This document shows, in pieces, positions 14,089 to 22,923 of a stretch of 23,837 nucleotides of DNA. The position numbers were made by a program, and so were the translations under genes. The DNA lies in NCBI GenBank assembly GCA_963922715.1, contig CAWUJT010000023.1, positions 1 to 23,837 on the forward strand. The letters are read 5' to 3'. The notes beneath the pieces were generated by a model. It saw only the letters and a program-made list of their open reading frames with translations, had not been told where the DNA came from and did not search any database. This DNA is from CAWUJT01 sp963922715 (GTDB taxonomy: Bacteria > Pseudomonadota > Alphaproteobacteria > Rhodobacterales > Rhodobacteraceae). Numbering within the stretch: the first letter of the stretch is position 1; each line of letters opens with the position of its first letter.

Positions 14089-17000
14089 ATGACAAATTAT
14101 CAGGGCCTATTGAGTTATTTCACACGGCATCGGACCGCCGCAAATATCGTCCTTATCTTGATGCTGGCGGTGGGTGTTGTGACCTTGCCGCAAATGCGCG
14201 TTCAATTTTTCCCTGATGTTGTCGTGGAAAATGTGCGCGTGTCTGTCGCTTGGGATGGTGCGGGTGCCGAAGATGTCGACAGCGCCATTGTGGAGTTGCT
14301 GGAGCCCTCTTTGCTGGTGGTGGAAGGCGTTCAATCCGTCACCGCCACCTCACGCGAAGGCTCGGCATCTTTAAGGGTGGAATTTGAGCCGGGATGGGAT
14401 ATTGCGCGCGGGATTGATGAGATCCAAATCGCGCTTGACCGTGAACAAAGCCAACTGCCCGAAGGCGCCGAAGAGCCGGTGGTGGCGCGCGGTGGATGGC
14501 GTGATCGGGTGACAGATGTTGTCATCAGCGGGCCGGTGTCCACTCAACAGCTGGCCCTTTTCGCAGATGAGTTCACCGCGCGCCTTTATACAGTCGGGGT
14601 GACGCGCACCACGATCCGCGGCATTGCCGCGCCGGAAATTATCGTTGAGGTTGGCGCGGCGGATTTGCTGCGTCACGATATCACAATGGCAGAAATCGCC
14701 GCAATTATCGCCGCAGAAGCCGAGGCCGATCCCGCCGGTGATGTCGACAGCGCCAACACCCGCGTGCGCACGGGGGTCGAGAAACGCACTGCCGCCGATG
14801 TGGCCCAGATCGTGATCCGACGCAGCGCAGATGGCGCGTCTTTACGTGTTGGGGACATTGCGCATGTCCGTGAACAAGGCGTTGACCGGGACCGCGCGTA
14901 TTTCGTGGGCGATAATCCGGCCATATCGATCCGTGTGGACAGGTCTGACCAGGGTGATGCGATTGATATTCAACATACGGTGGAAGATATCGCGGCTGAG
15001 ATGATGCTAACCCTGCCAGAGGGCACCAAAATCGAGTTGATCCGAACCCGGGCAGAGGCGATTTCCGGCCGGATTCAAATCCTTCTGGAAAATGGAGCGA
15101 TGGGGCTGACCCTTGTGGTGATCCTGCTGTTTTTGTTTTTGAACGCGCGCACCGCGTTTTGGGTGGCCGCAGGCATTCCCGTGGCCATGTTTGCCGCAAT
15201 CTCATTGATGTATTTCTCTGGTCTAACGATCAATATGATCTCTCTGTTTGCGCTGATTATCACCTTGGGAATTGTGGTCGATGACGCCATTGTTGTGGGT
15301 GAACATGCCGATCACCGCGCTCGTAAGCTGGGCGAAGATCCCTATACCGCGGCCGAGAATGCCGCGCGACGCATGTTTTTTCCTGTTCTGGCCGCCACTT
15401 TGACAACAGTGATTGCCTTTTTCGGGCTTACTGCGATTTCCGGGCGGTTTGGGACTTTGATTGCTGATATTCCCTTTACTGTGATCGTTGTGTTGATCGC
15501 CTCGCTCATTGAATGCTTTATCATTTTGCCCCATCACATGGCTCATGCTCTTATGCATAGTGCGAAAGAGCATTGGTATGATTGGCCTTCTCGGCAAGTC
15601 AACAAGGGCTTTCGTTGGGTGCGAGAAACACTTTTCCGCCCGTTCATGCGTCTGGTGATCAAAGCGCGGTACCCCGTGCTTGCCGGCACAGTTGCCTTGT
15701 TGTCCTGGCAAGGGAGTGCCGTGATCACCGGCGATGTCCTGTGGCGGTTTATCAATTTTCCCGAACGCGGCTCTGTCAGTGGGAACTTCGCCATGGTGGA
15801 CGGGGCAACCCGCGAAGACAGTCTGGCTATGATGCGGGAAATGCAGCGCGCCACAGAGGCGGTAGCGGCAGAGTACGAAGACCGCTACGGTCGCAACCCT
15901 TTGACCTATGTCTTAGCCGAAGTGGGCGGCAATTCCGGGCGTAGCCTGGCCAGCGCAGCCAACAAAGAGCCCGAGCAGTTGGGCAGCATCGCCATTGAAT
16001 TGATCGACCCGGATGAGCGGCCTGAATACTCAAGCTTTCAATTCGTGGCAGATTTACAAAAAGAAGTCGAACGGCATCCCCTCGTGGAGGAAATCAGCTT
16101 TCGCGGGTGGCGGTCTGGTCCCCAAAGCGATGGTGTCGAGGTTGCATTCTATGGTGCTGAAAATGTAATTCTCAAACAGGCTGCGGAAGATTTGAAAACG
16201 GCTTTGGCAGAGTTTCCTGAGGTCAGCGCCCTTCAGGACAGTTTGGCCTATGATAAGGATGAGCTTGTTTTGGAACTGACCCCCCAGGGTGAAGTTTTGG
16301 GCTTTGACATCGACAGCCTGGGCCGTGAACTGCGGCAACGCCTAAGCGGGATCGAGGCCGCACAATTCCCAGCAGGGCTGAGGACCGGCACAATCCGTGT
16401 AGAACTACCCCCTGGTGAGTTGAAAGCCGACTTTCTAGAAAGCATGTTGCTGGAAAGCCCAAGCGGGGCTTTGGTTCCCTTGTCTAATATCGTCCGCACG
16501 GAACTGCGCTCTGGCTTTCGGACGATTGAGCGTGAGAATGGTTTGCGCGTTGTAACCGTCACGGCGGAACTGTCGGAGGATGATCCTGCGCGCGCAGATG
16601 AGATCACACAACTGATGGAAACCGAGCTTTTGCCCAAGATGCAAAGTGAACACCAAGTCACATACTCCATTGGCGGTCTTGCAGAAGATGAACAGGCGTT
16701 TCTCAACGATGCTTTGATGGGACTAATCCTCAGCTTGATTGGTATCTACATCGTTTTGACATGGATTTTCTCCAGCTGGAGCCGCCCTTTCATCATCATG
16801 GCTATCATACCGTTTGGTCTGATTGGGGCCATCTATGGGCACGCTGTTTGGGATGTACCCTTGTCCATGTTCTCTATCGTTGGGCTTTTGGGGATGACGG
16901 GGATCATCATTAACGATTCGATCGTGCTGGTGACAACAGTCGATGAGTATTCGAGCGATCGCCGCGCCCTTATACCTGCAATTATCGATGCAACCTGTGA

Positions 17001-17493
17001 CCGATTGCGGCCCGTTTTACTGACAACACTGACAACGGTTCTGGGCCTGGCGCCGTTGCTCTATGAAACCTCCATGCAAGCGCAATTTCTGCGCCCAACA
17101 GTGATCACTTTATCCTATGGTCTTGGGTTTGGGATGTTGATTGTCTTGTTGCTGGTGCCTTCTTTGCTGGTGGTTCAAAATGATATCCGGCAACAATTCA
17201 CAACACTCTTTCGGGCGGTGCGGTTTCGTCAGCCAGACTTTGGTCAACAGATCAGAGGGCTGACGTTGATCGCCGCCACAGCCATAGCCCTTTGGTTTGC
17301 TGCAAGTCTTGGGCATTATCTCGCATATGCTTCCTTATGGTCCCCTCTGGCGCAGATCATTCAACTGCAAAGCCAACTTGCTGTTTTGCTTCTGTTCTTG
17401 GCGGGATCAGCCCTTATTCTTGTGGTTGGGTATGTGATTTCAGTCTGGAGCGTTTCGCGAAAATTGATATCACAGCGGGGCGCGGCATCCTAG
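14089..17493 (+). CDS. RND-family efflux transporter permease (AcrB/HAE-1-like)
   Basis: This 1134-residue inner-membrane proton-driven pump works with the adjoining adaptor. TM1 is followed by the porter start LPQMRVQFFPDVVVENVRV. TM4 carries the proton-relay pair D398-D399 (GIVVDDAIVVGE). The second half repeats the layout, and TM10 reads GMTGIIINDSIVLV; the position of AcrB Lys940 appears to be Ile, as in the GxxxND sub-group. After the normal end of TM12 (LVPSLLVVQND) there is an unusual extension of roughly 100 residues with two more hydrophobic segments, about 1058-1081 and 1097-1121. Substrate cannot be read from sequence. The start directly follows the adaptor stop, and the 3' end overlaps the convergent DsbD-like gene by 24 bases. 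Confidence 0.93.
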   Translation: MTNYQGLLSYFTRHRTAANIVLILMLAVGVVTLPQMRVQFFPDVVVENVRVSVAWDGAGAEDVDSAIVELLEPSLLVVEGVQSVTATSREGSASLRVEFEPGWDIARGIDEIQIALDREQSQLPEGAEEPVVARGGWRDRVTDVVISGPVSTQQLALFADEFTARLYTVGVTRTTIRGIAAPEIIVEVGAADLLRHDITMAEIAAIIAAEAEADPAGDVDSANTRVRTGVEKRTAADVAQIVIRRSADGASLRVGDIAHVREQGVDRDRAYFVGDNPAISIRVDRSDQGDAIDIQHTVEDIAAEMMLTLPEGTKIELIRTRAEAISGRIQILLENGAMGLTLVVILLFLFLNARTAFWVAAGIPVAMFAAISLMYFSGLTINMISLFALIITLGIVVDDAIVVGEHADHRARKLGEDPYTAAENAARRMFFPVLAATLTTVIAFFGLTAISGRFGTLIADIPFTVIVVLIASLIECFIILPHHMAHALMHSAKEHWYDWPSRQVNKGFRWVRETLFRPFMRLVIKARYPVLAGTVALLSWQGSAVITGDVLWRFINFPERGSVSGNFAMVDGATREDSLAMMREMQRATEAVAAEYEDRYGRNPLTYVLAEVGGNSGRSLASAANKEPEQLGSIAIELIDPDERPEYSSFQFVADLQKEVERHPLVEEISFRGWRSGPQSDGVEVAFYGAENVILKQAAEDLKTALAEFPEVSALQDSLAYDKDELVLELTPQGEVLGFDIDSLGRELRQRLSGIEAAQFPAGLRTGTIRVELPPGELKADFLESMLLESPSGALVPLSNIVRTELRSGFRTIERENGLRVVTVTAELSEDDPARADEITQLMETELLPKMQSEHQVTYSIGGLAEDEQAFLNDALMGLILSLIGIYIVLTWIFSSWSRPFIIMAIIPFGLIGAIYGHAVWDVPLSMFSIVGLLGMTGIIINDSIVLVTTVDEYSSDRRALIPAIIDATCDRLRPVLLTTLTTVLGLAPLLYETSMQAQFLRPTVITLSYGLGFGMLIVLLLVPSLLVVQNDIRQQFTTLFRAVRFRQPDFGQQIRGLTLIAATAIALWFAASLGHYLAYASLWSPLAQIIQLQSQLAVLLLFLAGSALILVVGYVISVWSVSRKLISQRGAAS

Positions 17494-18306
17494 ATATTCT
17501 ACAGCACCCGTTTGACCCAGGATTGTAAACCGGAGCTTAGACCGATCAAGGCTGAATATGCGCCGATCCACATGGAGCAGATGTGCCTGGGTGTATAAAA
17601 CACCATCAGATCGCTGCAGAATGGCCTGTCCAGACATGAATACTTCTGGTGTGTTAATCACATCAATCACCAAAATGTCATCCAGTCGCTCCTGAAACGA
17701 GATCGGGAGGTGTGCGGAAACCTCAAAACCACTTTGAATAGGTTGGATGCGACAAAACACCTCACCCTGGCCCCGTTCAGGCTGATTTGAAAGCGCGTCA
17801 ACGATTGTGGAATCAATGTCATCCGACACGGGCAAGCGGGCACGAAAGCGCAGCGTGATGGGAACACAGACCTCCCGGCAGACCCCAATGTCGAGTTTGC
17901 CGCGCAACCATATTGGCCCATCAGGCCGTTTGGGGGACAGTTCCATCGGCAAGATAAGTCGGTCATAATATCCAAGGATTACACCATCGTCGATTCTAAT
18001 GATCTCAGGCGTTGGCCAGTGAAAGTGAACACCTGTAAGATTATCAGATCTCTGCCAACTCAAGACAGGGGGGATCCCCGTGCTGCCAGGCAGACGCCAG
18101 TAGGTATGCCAGCCCTTTGCCAGACGCAACTCAATCGCGGCAAAATGCTGGCCAGATGGATCACGCCAGCCAGGGCGGACATCCAACGCCACAACCTCAT
18201 CAGGATCAATCCAGACATCGAAAGTGCGCGCAACGCCCATATGCGCATGTATCAAAAAAAATGCGCAGAGAAATAACACGTGATGAAAAGTCATAATTCC
18301 TTGCAT
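17470..18306 (-). CDS. Exported DsbD N-terminal-domain-like protein
   Basis: This 278-residue protein has an N-terminal signal-like segment (VLFLCAFFLIHAHMGVA) and then a beta-rich region matching the thiol:disulfide interchange DsbD N-terminal domain: LAKGWHTYWRLPGSTGIPP, PTPEIIRIDDGVILGYYDRL, and IGVCREVCVPI with cysteines 143 and 147. It lacks the membrane electron-carrier and thioredoxin domains of full DsbD, so it is a stand-alone periplasmic protein, perhaps taking electrons from a CcdA-like partner elsewhere. Two in-frame ATGs (18306, 18294) are possible; AAGGA is close to the second. It is divergent from yqgE and its 3' end overlaps the RND pump gene. Confidence 0.82.
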   Translation of the reverse strand: MQGIMTFHHVLFLCAFFLIHAHMGVARTFDVWIDPDEVVALDVRPGWRDPSGQHFAAIELRLAKGWHTYWRLPGSTGIPPVLSWQRSDNLTGVHFHWPTPEIIRIDDGVILGYYDRLILPMELSPKRPDGPIWLRGKLDIGVCREVCVPITLRFRARLPVSDDIDSTIVDALSNQPERGQGEVFCRIQPIQSGFEVSAHLPISFQERLDDILVIDVINTPEVFMSGQAILQRSDGVLYTQAHLLHVDRRIFSLDRSKLRFTILGQTGAVEYLGCRAPL

Positions 18307-18363
18307 AGATGTAAGTCTACGATTTATAAAATCACTTTAGTGCGAGGCTTTCACAGCAGATTC

Positions 18364-18966
18364 ATGGAACAAAAGCGTACACCATCAAATCCATTTGACA
18401 CGACACAAACACTTGATCTTACCGGCCAACTTTTGATTGCCATGCCCGGAATGACGGATCAGAGATTTTCACGCGCGGTCATTTTCATCTGCAAACATAA
18501 TGTGGAAGGTGCCATGGGCCTTGTGATCAACAGACCTTGTCGGAAGCCTGATATTTCGGCGTTTATGGAAAACCTTGCGATTGAAATCACCACCGAACTG
18601 CACGAAACCTCTATCTTTATTGGCGGCCCTGTTCAACGCCAGCGCGGTTTTGTCTTGCACTCACCGCATCCCACCCAAGGGCAAGACACTTTATTTGTGA
18701 CCGACGGTATTATGTTGTCCAACAATCGGGCCCTGTTGAGGCATATTGCCCATGGCAAAGGTCCCAAGAGTTGGTTGATTGCCTTGGGTTATTCTGGCTG
18801 GGGGCCAGGCCAGCTAGAAACCGAATTAAAGGCCAATGCCTGGCTTTCCGTAAAAGCGGACGAGGTCCTTGTGTTTTCGCAAAACGCCCAAAGCAAATGG
18901 GAAAACGCCTTACATCTTTTGGGAGTTTCTCCACAGTTGCTTTCCGCAGAAGCTGGGACGGCTTAA
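18364..18966 (+). CDS. YqgE/AlgH family protein
   Basis: This 200-residue DUF179 protein shows the family hallmarks LTGQLLIAMPGMTDQRFSRA, VIFICKHNVEGAMGLVINRP, FIGGPVQRQRGFVLH, and GYSGWGPGQLETELKANAWL. Its biochemical role is not established; relatives are reported as alginate or transcription regulators in Pseudomonas. I chose the ATG at 18364 (MEQKRTPSNPF) because homologues begin near here; an in-frame ATG at 18280 would extend into the region opposite the DsbD-like gene. No strong ribosome site is seen. Its stop shares TTAA with the stop of the convergent Sua5 gene. Confidence 0.9.
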   Translation: MEQKRTPSNPFDTTQTLDLTGQLLIAMPGMTDQRFSRAVIFICKHNVEGAMGLVINRPCRKPDISAFMENLAIEITTELHETSIFIGGPVQRQRGFVLHSPHPTQGQDTLFVTDGIMLSNNRALLRHIAHGKGPKSWLIALGYSGWGPGQLETELKANAWLSVKADEVLVFSQNAQSKWENALHLLGVSPQLLSAEAGTA

Positions 18967-19913
18967 GCCGACACAGCGGCGCGGCTTAACCGATCATTTA
19001 TGGCCTGTCCCAAGCCTTCCTTAGGGATGGGGGCAACACAGATCTGGGGCGCACCGCGCGCGAGGGCGAGGGTCTCTGCGGCATGGAGCACTTCAAAAAG
19101 GTTTGATGCGGCCTCTAACAGATCGGCATTCTCGGATAGATTGTAGTCTGCGATCATATCACCAAAGCCGATTGTCACGGCATGTGCAAGGACCTGTTTG
19201 GTATTCATGATCAGCGGCACCTTCGGCGCGTAATGCTGACGCATCTGTCCCGGGACAGTTACAACATGCGGCTGAACGTCTAAATTGAGTTTTTTGCCAA
19301 GACAGGTCTCAATATCGTCAACAGGGATCCCTCCTTGTCTTAAGACTGTAATCGGGGCTGTCCCGGTGACAATCGTTGACTCCAACCCAACCGTTGGAGG
19401 GGGGCCATCCAAGATGGCCTTGATCTTCCCACCCAACCCCGCTTTGACATGCGCGGTGCGTGTTGGACTGATCCAACCCGACGGATTGGCCGAAGGGGCA
19501 GCCAGCGGGCCTCCAAATTCTGCCAGTAAGGCCTGTGCTGTCGGGTGACGCGGCACCCGAAGGGCGACAGTTGGTCCGCCTGCTGTGACCAGGGGCGAAA
19601 GGTCGTGGTTTTCGCGCAGCGGCAGCACCACTGTCAGGGGGCCTGGCCAAAAAGCCTGCGCAAGCGCGCGCGCCTCTGGCGTGAATACAGCCAAAGCCTC
19701 CGCTGCAGTCAGATCACCCACATGCACAATGAGTGGATTAAACCGAGGGCGCTCTTTTGCGGCAAAGATTGCGGCACAGGCGTCGCTGTTGCGGGCATCT
19801 GCGCCCAAACCAAAAACCGTCTCTGTGGGAAAAGCCACAAGCTCCGCTTGCTGTAAAAGATGCGCGGCGCAGGCGCAGCCTTTTTCAGTATCGGAAAGAA
19901 ATTCTGTCTGCAT
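18963..19913 (-). CDS. Threonylcarbamoyl-AMP synthase, Sua5 type
   Basis: This 316-residue cytoplasmic enzyme makes threonylcarbamoyl-AMP from threonine, bicarbonate and ATP, the first step of the t6A modification at tRNA position 37. The YrdC-like domain has AFPTETVFGLGADA (residues 28-41), KERPRFNPLIVHV, PGPLTVVLPL, LRVPRHPTAQALL, AAPSANPSGWISPT and GLESTIV. A C-terminal Sua5 domain follows, joined by a linker with PGQMRQHYAPKVPLI, so this is the long Sua5 form rather than short TsaC of about 190 residues. The ATG at 19913 opens towards the divergent acyl-CoA dehydrogenase gene. Confidence 0.93.
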   Translation of the reverse strand: MQTEFLSDTEKGCACAAHLLQQAELVAFPTETVFGLGADARNSDACAAIFAAKERPRFNPLIVHVGDLTAAEALAVFTPEARALAQAFWPGPLTVVLPLRENHDLSPLVTAGGPTVALRVPRHPTAQALLAEFGGPLAAPSANPSGWISPTRTAHVKAGLGGKIKAILDGPPPTVGLESTIVTGTAPITVLRQGGIPVDDIETCLGKKLNLDVQPHVVTVPGQMRQHYAPKVPLIMNTKQVLAHAVTIGFGDMIADYNLSENADLLEAASNLFEVLHAAETLALARGAPQICVAPIPKEGLGQAINDRLSRAAVSA

Positions 19914-19993
19914 ACTTAACGTTGCGTCCTTATTGACCCATCAGGTGTCAGGCTTCATGTATCATGTGACTAGCGCATTCAAGGGAGGCGTGC

Positions 19994-21664
19994 ATGTCTT
20001 ATTCGGCACCGGTTGCAGATATTCGTTTTTTACTCGACAATGTCGTTGGGTTTTCCCAACTGACACACTTCCCAAAATTTGAAGACGTGACACCTGAATT
20101 GGTGGAGAGTATTCTTACCGAGGCTGGCCGAATGAGTGAAGATGTTGTGGCACCGCTACAACGCATAGGGGATCTTCAACCGGCTCATCTTGAGAATGGT
20201 GCCGTGCGTATGCCAGCTGGCTTTGAAGACGGCTGGCAAGCGATTGCAGAGGGCGGTTGGATTGGTATGTCGGCGGACCCAGAGCATGGAGGGCTTGGTC
20301 TTCCCGTCACGTTGGCGATGGCGGTGAACGAACTCATTGGCTCTGCCTGTCTTGCCCTAGAGCTTTTGCCGCTGATGTCGCAAGGCCAGATTGAAGCGCT
20401 TGAATATCACGCCAGCGATGTGATCAAAGCGATGTACCTGCCAAAGCTTATCTCCGGGGAGTGGGCCGGAACGATGAACCTAACAGAACCCCAGGCAGGT
20501 TCAGACGTTGGCGCGCTGCGCACCAAGGCAGAACCTCAAGCAGACGGCAGTTTCACACTTACAGGTCAGAAGATATATATTTCTGGTGGCGATCACGACC
20601 TGACTGCCAATATTTGCCATTTGGTTTTGGGGCGGTTGCCCGATGCCGCGCCTGGCACAAAAGGCATCAGCCTATTTTTGGTGCCGAAATATCTGCCAGA
20701 TGCCGACGGCAACCCTGGAGAGCGCAACGCGATCCGCACCGTCAGTCTGGAACATAAAATGGGCTTGGCAGGCAATCCTACGGCCGTTTTATCCTACGAA
20801 GGGGCTAAGGGCTGGCTGGTTGGAGAACCGCACAAGGGCATGGCCGCGATGTTTACGATGATGAACAACGCTCGCCTTGGGGTGGGGGTCCAAGGTGTAT
20901 CCGTCGCCGAAGCCGCCACTCAGAAAGCACTGGCCTATGCGCAAGAGCGTCAACAAGGCCGTACGCTCGGTGATGAAGGTACAATTTTCGGCCATGCCGA
21001 CGTGCGTCGGATGCTGATTGAGATGAAGGCACAAACGGTGGCCGCGCGCGCCATTGCTTTGGAATGTGGGGTGGCCATCGATATGGCCAATGCGACACAC
21101 GATCAGAGCTGGGTAGATCGTGCAGCGTTTCTGACCCCGATCGCCAAGGCGTTTGGGACCGACATCGGCATTGTTGTGGCCAATACAGGCATTCAAGTTC
21201 ACGGCGGTATGGGATATATTGAAGAAACCGGAGCGGCACAATATCTGCGCGATGTACGCGTGACCGCGATTTATGAGGGCACAAATGGCATTCAAGCCGC
21301 CGATCTTGTGGGACGGAAGATGTTAGATGGTGGAGCGGCTGCGCAAGCTTTGATCACAGAGATCGTGGCGGTCGATCATGCCGATCTGAAAGCAACCGCC
21401 GCACGATTGGCTGAAGTCACGTCGTGGGTGTGTGCCGCCGATCTGAACGATCGCTTTGCGGGTTCTGTTGCCTATCTTGCGGCATTTGCCCGCATCCTTG
21501 GCGCAAAGCATCTGTTGAAGGCCGGGCAACATGATGCGCGGTATGGACGTTTGGCCGCGGTCTATGTGCCCCGCGCTTTGGCCGAAGCCCAGGCGGAGCT
21601 TGACAAAGTGACCTTAGGGGCTGCGCCCCTTTATAACGTGCGCGCCGAGGATCTGGCTGTCTGA
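19994..21664 (+). CDS. Acyl-CoA dehydrogenase with extended N- and C-terminal domains
   Basis: This 556-residue flavoenzyme introduces a double bond into an acyl-CoA. It has the N-terminal extension YSAPVADIRFLLDNVVGF, the middle-domain motif GTMNLTEPQAGSDVGALRTK, LTGQKIYISGGDHDL, and the C-terminal helical domain with QVHGGMGYIEETGAAQYLRD. The probable catalytic base is Glu428 in IYEGTNGIQA. A further alpha-helical C-terminal domain follows. This architecture is shared by long-chain FadE-like enzymes and by DmdC, the methylmercaptopropionyl-CoA dehydrogenase of marine DMSP users, and I cannot separate these without a tree. GGGAGG precedes the ATG. The MBL hydrolase starts two bases after its stop, suggesting an operon. 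Confidence 0.92.
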   Translation: MSYSAPVADIRFLLDNVVGFSQLTHFPKFEDVTPELVESILTEAGRMSEDVVAPLQRIGDLQPAHLENGAVRMPAGFEDGWQAIAEGGWIGMSADPEHGGLGLPVTLAMAVNELIGSACLALELLPLMSQGQIEALEYHASDVIKAMYLPKLISGEWAGTMNLTEPQAGSDVGALRTKAEPQADGSFTLTGQKIYISGGDHDLTANICHLVLGRLPDAAPGTKGISLFLVPKYLPDADGNPGERNAIRTVSLEHKMGLAGNPTAVLSYEGAKGWLVGEPHKGMAAMFTMMNNARLGVGVQGVSVAEAATQKALAYAQERQQGRTLGDEGTIFGHADVRRMLIEMKAQTVAARAIALECGVAIDMANATHDQSWVDRAAFLTPIAKAFGTDIGIVVANTGIQVHGGMGYIEETGAAQYLRDVRVTAIYEGTNGIQAADLVGRKMLDGGAAAQALITEIVAVDHADLKATAARLAEVTSWVCAADLNDRFAGSVAYLAAFARILGAKHLLKAGQHDARYGRLAAVYVPRALAEAQAELDKVTLGAAPLYNVRAEDLAV

Positions 21665-21665
21665 T

Positions 21666-22715
21666 ATGGGTTCAAAGCCGGAAAGTGCCCTGACAACACC
21701 CTGGGATAGTCCGCCCGAGCCGGGAGAGGCCATAGAAGTTGCCGAGGGCGTGTTGTGGGCGCGTCTGCCGCTGCCGATGGCGCTGGATCATGTAAACACC
21801 TACTTTCTTCGCGAAGGCTCTGGCTGGGGAATGGTGGATACTGGGCTTGGGACACGTTTGACGCAAGATATCCTGGAGGTCTTGCGCAAAGGTCCATTGA
21901 GGGGTGACCCGATCAGCAGGCTTTTGTGCACGCATCATCACCCCGATCATATTGGCCTTGCAGGTAATCTCCAGCGCCAGGGCACAGAGCTGCTGATGTC
22001 GCGCACCGCCTGGCTTTTTGGGCGCATGCTGACACTCGACGTGCAAGAGGTGCCAACACCCGAAACGTTAGAGTTCTGGCGGATCAATGGCATGGCTCAG
22101 TCGGTTTTCCAGAAACGGCAATCGGAACGGCCCTTTAACTTTGCAGATTGTGTGGCCCCTTTACCGCTTGGGTTTACGCACCTAGAGCCGAATACACAGA
22201 TCACCTTTGGCGACCGGGTCTGGGATATTGCTTTTGGCCAAGGACATGCGCCCGATCATGTTGTGCTATATGAAAAAGGTGGCGACGATCTTGTGCTAGC
22301 AGGGGATCAACTGCTGCCTTCGATCAGCCCAAATATTGGCGTCTATGCCACAGAGCCAGAAGCCGATCCGCTGGGAGAGTGGCTGAGCGCCTGCGAAGCC
22401 CTCGCCCCCCGCGCGCGGCCAGAGCAGCTTGTGCTTCCCGGCCATAAATTACCCTATCGCGGGTTGCCGTTCAGGATGCGGCAACTGGCCGAGAACCATC
22501 ATAGTGCTTTGAACCGCCTGATTGCGCATCTTGCGACGCCTCGGGTCGGGGGGGATTGCTTTACCCCCCTTTTCAAACGCACAGTCACCTCTGAGACCTA
22601 TGGGCTCGCCTTTGCTGAAACGATTGCGCATCTCAACCATTTGTTCAGACAAGGCAAAATCACCCGCAGCCTTTCCGATGATGGCGTTTATCTTTGGCAG
22701 ATTAGAAATTCATAG
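21666..22715 (+). CDS. MBL-fold metallo-hydrolase
   Basis: This 349-residue metallo-beta-lactamase-fold hydrolase has the metal motif THHHPDHIGLAGN (H90, H92, D94, H95), a downstream FGQGHAPDHVVLYE with the next His, VLAGDQLLPSISPNIGV with the bridging Asp, and LVLPGHKLPYRG. A C-terminal region follows with AENHHSALNRLIAHL and a short winged-helix-like end typical of the LACTB2-like group. No signal peptide is seen. Placed two bases after the acyl-CoA dehydrogenase, it probably works in the same acyl-CoA or thioester pathway. That is inference; the substrate is unknown. Confidence 0.88.
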   Translation: MGSKPESALTTPWDSPPEPGEAIEVAEGVLWARLPLPMALDHVNTYFLREGSGWGMVDTGLGTRLTQDILEVLRKGPLRGDPISRLLCTHHHPDHIGLAGNLQRQGTELLMSRTAWLFGRMLTLDVQEVPTPETLEFWRINGMAQSVFQKRQSERPFNFADCVAPLPLGFTHLEPNTQITFGDRVWDIAFGQGHAPDHVVLYEKGGDDLVLAGDQLLPSISPNIGVYATEPEADPLGEWLSACEALAPRARPEQLVLPGHKLPYRGLPFRMRQLAENHHSALNRLIAHLATPRVGGDCFTPLFKRTVTSETYGLAFAETIAHLNHLFRQGKITRSLSDDGVYLWQIRNS

Positions 22716-22788
22716 CGGAATCTAAAAATCATGCGTGACAAGAAAGTGGCAATTGATTAGCAAAAATTGAATGGCAAAGGAGGCACCG

Positions 22789-22923
22789 ATGGGTACACAT
22801 AAACATGGCTCCATGGATATCACGGAACAAGAAAAAACCTTTGCGGGATTTGTTGTTCTGACACAACGCGTTGTGATCGTCATTTTTGCGGTTTTGATCT
22901 TTCTGGCGCTCTTTAACGCGTAA
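22789..22923 (+). CDS. aa3-type cytochrome c oxidase subunit IV (44 residues)
   Basis: This very short gene encodes MGTHKHGSMDITEQEKTFAG followed by a single membrane helix (FVVLTQRVVIVIFAVLIFLA) and LFNA. The SMDITEQEKTFAGF stretch and length match the small bacterial aa3 oxidase subunit IV of Rhodobacter and Paracoccus, an accessory helix of the respiratory oxidase. A strong AAAGGAGG at 22776-22783 supports the ATG at 22789. The stop overlaps the next gene's start (TAATG). The main oxidase subunits are not in the window. It is easily missed by length cut-offs. Confidence 0.88.
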   Translation: MGTHKHGSMDITEQEKTFAGFVVLTQRVVIVIFAVLIFLALFNA

